From positions 1 through 13,313 of the forward strand of contig DALTVX010000020.1 in assembly GCA_029987395.1 (NCBI GenBank): a stretch of 13,313 bases of DNA. Reading direction: 5' to 3'. The position numbers were made by a program, and so were the translations under genes. A model generated the notes under the pieces. The model had not been told where the DNA came from. It saw nothing but the letters and a program-made list of their open reading frames with translations, and did not search any database. Each line of letters starts with the position of its first letter. Positions within the stretch are counted from its first letter, which is position 1. This DNA comes from Methanocorpusculum sp. GTDB lineage: Archaea > Halobacteriota > Methanomicrobia > Methanomicrobiales > Methanocorpusculaceae. This document shows, piece after piece, positions 12,378 through 13,313 of this stretch.

Positions 12378-13313
12378 ATGACCATGAAATCAAAAATATC
12401 ATTATTATTAGTTGTACTGCTTGTCTGCCTCTATGCTGTCTGCGGTACATCCTCGGCTTCATCACCAGATGTTGACCTAGCTATACAAAATGCACTTGAC
12501 TATATTGCTGCCGCACAGCATCCTGACGGAGGATTTGCTGAGCCCAACGCGTTAGAGGGGTCTATTGGCACCACATGGTTTGCCGTCACTGCTATTTCTT
12601 CAGCAGGTGAAGACCCGCAAACCTGGAAGGTGAGTGGCACTTCCCCTCTCGACTACTGGGATTCTCTACATGACGACACGGATGGAACAGGAGAGATGGC
12701 AAAAAAAATCACCTATCTTGTTCTGTTCGACAAAGACCCCCACAATTATAATGGATATAATTATGTGACCGATTTACAATCCAAGGTAAAATCCAGTGGA
12801 GAGATCGGAGACTTTATCTATACGACATATTGGGGTATCTTTGGGCTGATTGCTGCAGGTGAAGATGCCAGCAAATCTGTTGCGTGGCTAAAAAAACAGC
12901 AGCAGTCTAACGGCGGATTTGCTTGGGCTGAAGGTGGAGTTTCTGATAGTGACGACACAGCGGCATCGATAATGGCACTTATCGCGGGAGGAATAAGCCC
13001 AAAAGATCAGGTGATTACCAAAGCGGTCCAGTATCTTCGTGATGTTCAGGAACCGACCGGCGGATTCAACTATGGTTATTACTCTGAAAGCAATCTTGCC
13101 TCAACGGCTTGGGTGATCCAGGCGCTTGCGGCATGCGGAGTTGACCCGCTGACCGTTACCAAAAAAGGAAAAAGCCCGGTTGATTATCTCCTAGCCCTTC
13201 AACAGGCTGACGGTTCATTCAAATATACCGAATACGTTGTCGACAGTCCGGTAAGTATGACTTCTCGGGCGATCACCGCATTGACCGGTAAACCATACCC
13301 GATCCTGCCACGT
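12378..13313 (+). CDS. Secreted alpha/alpha-toroid (prenyltransferase/squalene-cyclase-like repeat) protein, partial at 3' end
   Basis: The frame is open for 312 codons to the window edge. A signal peptide covers residues 1-27 (LLLVVLLVCLYAVC core, likely cut after SSA). The mature part has at least four helical-hairpin repeats of the QxxxGGF...TAxxIxAL type: AAAQHPDGGF (44-53), KKQQQSNGGF (172-181) with DDTAASIMAL (192-201), RDVQEPTGGF (221-230) with ASTAWVIQAL (241-250), and LALQQADGSF (272-281) with TSRAITAL (295-302). This is the alpha6/alpha6 toroid seen in prenyltransferases, squalene cyclases and the cobalamin carriers intrinsic factor and transcobalamin. No catalytic DxDD motif is seen. 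An ATG at 12384 is an equally possible start; neither has a clear ribosome-binding site. It follows the binding-protein gene, suggesting a shared ligand. Confidence 0.82.
   Translation, partial: MTMKSKISLLLVVLLVCLYAVCGTSSASSPDVDLAIQNALDYIAAAQHPDGGFAEPNALEGSIGTTWFAVTAISSAGEDPQTWKVSGTSPLDYWDSLHDDTDGTGEMAKKITYLVLFDKDPHNYNGYNYVTDLQSKVKSSGEIGDFIYTTYWGIFGLIAAGEDASKSVAWLKKQQQSNGGFAWAEGGVSDSDDTAASIMALIAGGISPKDQVITKAVQYLRDVQEPTGGFNYGYYSESNLASTAWVIQALAACGVDPLTVTKKGKSPVDYLLALQQADGSFKYTEYVVDSPVSMTSRAITALTGKPYPILPR

Noticed and set aside
12280..12465. A 61-codon minus-strand open frame over the start of the last gene
   Set aside because: It covers the TATA element and signal-peptide codons of the plus-strand gene and has no promoter or motif of its own.
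1..13313. CRISPR array, insertion sequence, integrase or phage genes
   Set aside because: No regularly spaced direct repeats, terminal inverted repeats or recombinase-like proteins were seen; all coding space is accounted for by core or surface genes.

Overview
The window reads as chromosome of a euryarchaeal methanogen, most likely order Methanomicrobiales (Methanocorpusculum-like; genus-level placement is inference). The grounds are AT-rich TATA elements upstream of genes, few strong Shine-Dalgarno sites at first genes of units, an intron-containing tRNA-Tyr with the archaeal C1-G72 pair, a fused two-repeat tRNA-splicing endonuclease, archaeal-type PheRS and TrpRS, archaea-only small families (UPF0147, UPF0148, UPF0200, DUF1922), a V4R-domain regulator of the methanogen MsvR type, and a PGF-CTERM surface-protein tail.

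Layout. 3-113 (minus): tRNA-Tyr with a 35-nt intron. 244-492 (plus) and 489-752 (minus): two tiny conserved archaeal proteins whose stop codons overlap. 874-3493 (plus): a tightly packed four-gene unit (UPF0148 zinc ribbon, UPF0200 P-loop kinase-like protein, TIM-barrel isomerase/epimerase family protein, RNase Z). 3579-4343 (plus): HTH-V4R redox-type regulator with an inverted repeat at its promoter. 4454-5653 (minus): secreted, membrane-anchored beta-propeller-like surface protein. 5751-11080 (plus): an RNA/translation unit endA-trpS-pheS-pheT. 11194-12201 (plus): BtuF/FhuD-family substrate-binding protein anchored by PGF-CTERM. 12378-13313 (plus): start of a secreted protein made of alpha/alpha-toroid (prenyltransferase/squalene-cyclase-like, transcobalamin-like) repeats, cut by the window edge.

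How the parts relate. Much of the window is tRNA biology: an intron-containing tRNA gene, the endonuclease that removes such introns, the RNase that trims tRNA 3' ends, and two aminoacyl-tRNA synthetases. The right end changes to cell-surface ligand capture: the binding protein and the solenoid protein may form part of a corrinoid or metal-chelate uptake locus that continues beyond the window.

No stretch longer than about 180 nt lacks a gene. Non-coding gaps hold promoters, T-tract terminators and one likely operator. No CRISPR array, insertion sequence, integrase or plasmid feature was seen. The best candidates for something under-described are the surface pair at the right end, the duplicated anticodon-stem segment inside the tRNA-Tyr intron, and the UPF0148/UPF0200/TIM-barrel/RNase Z operon.
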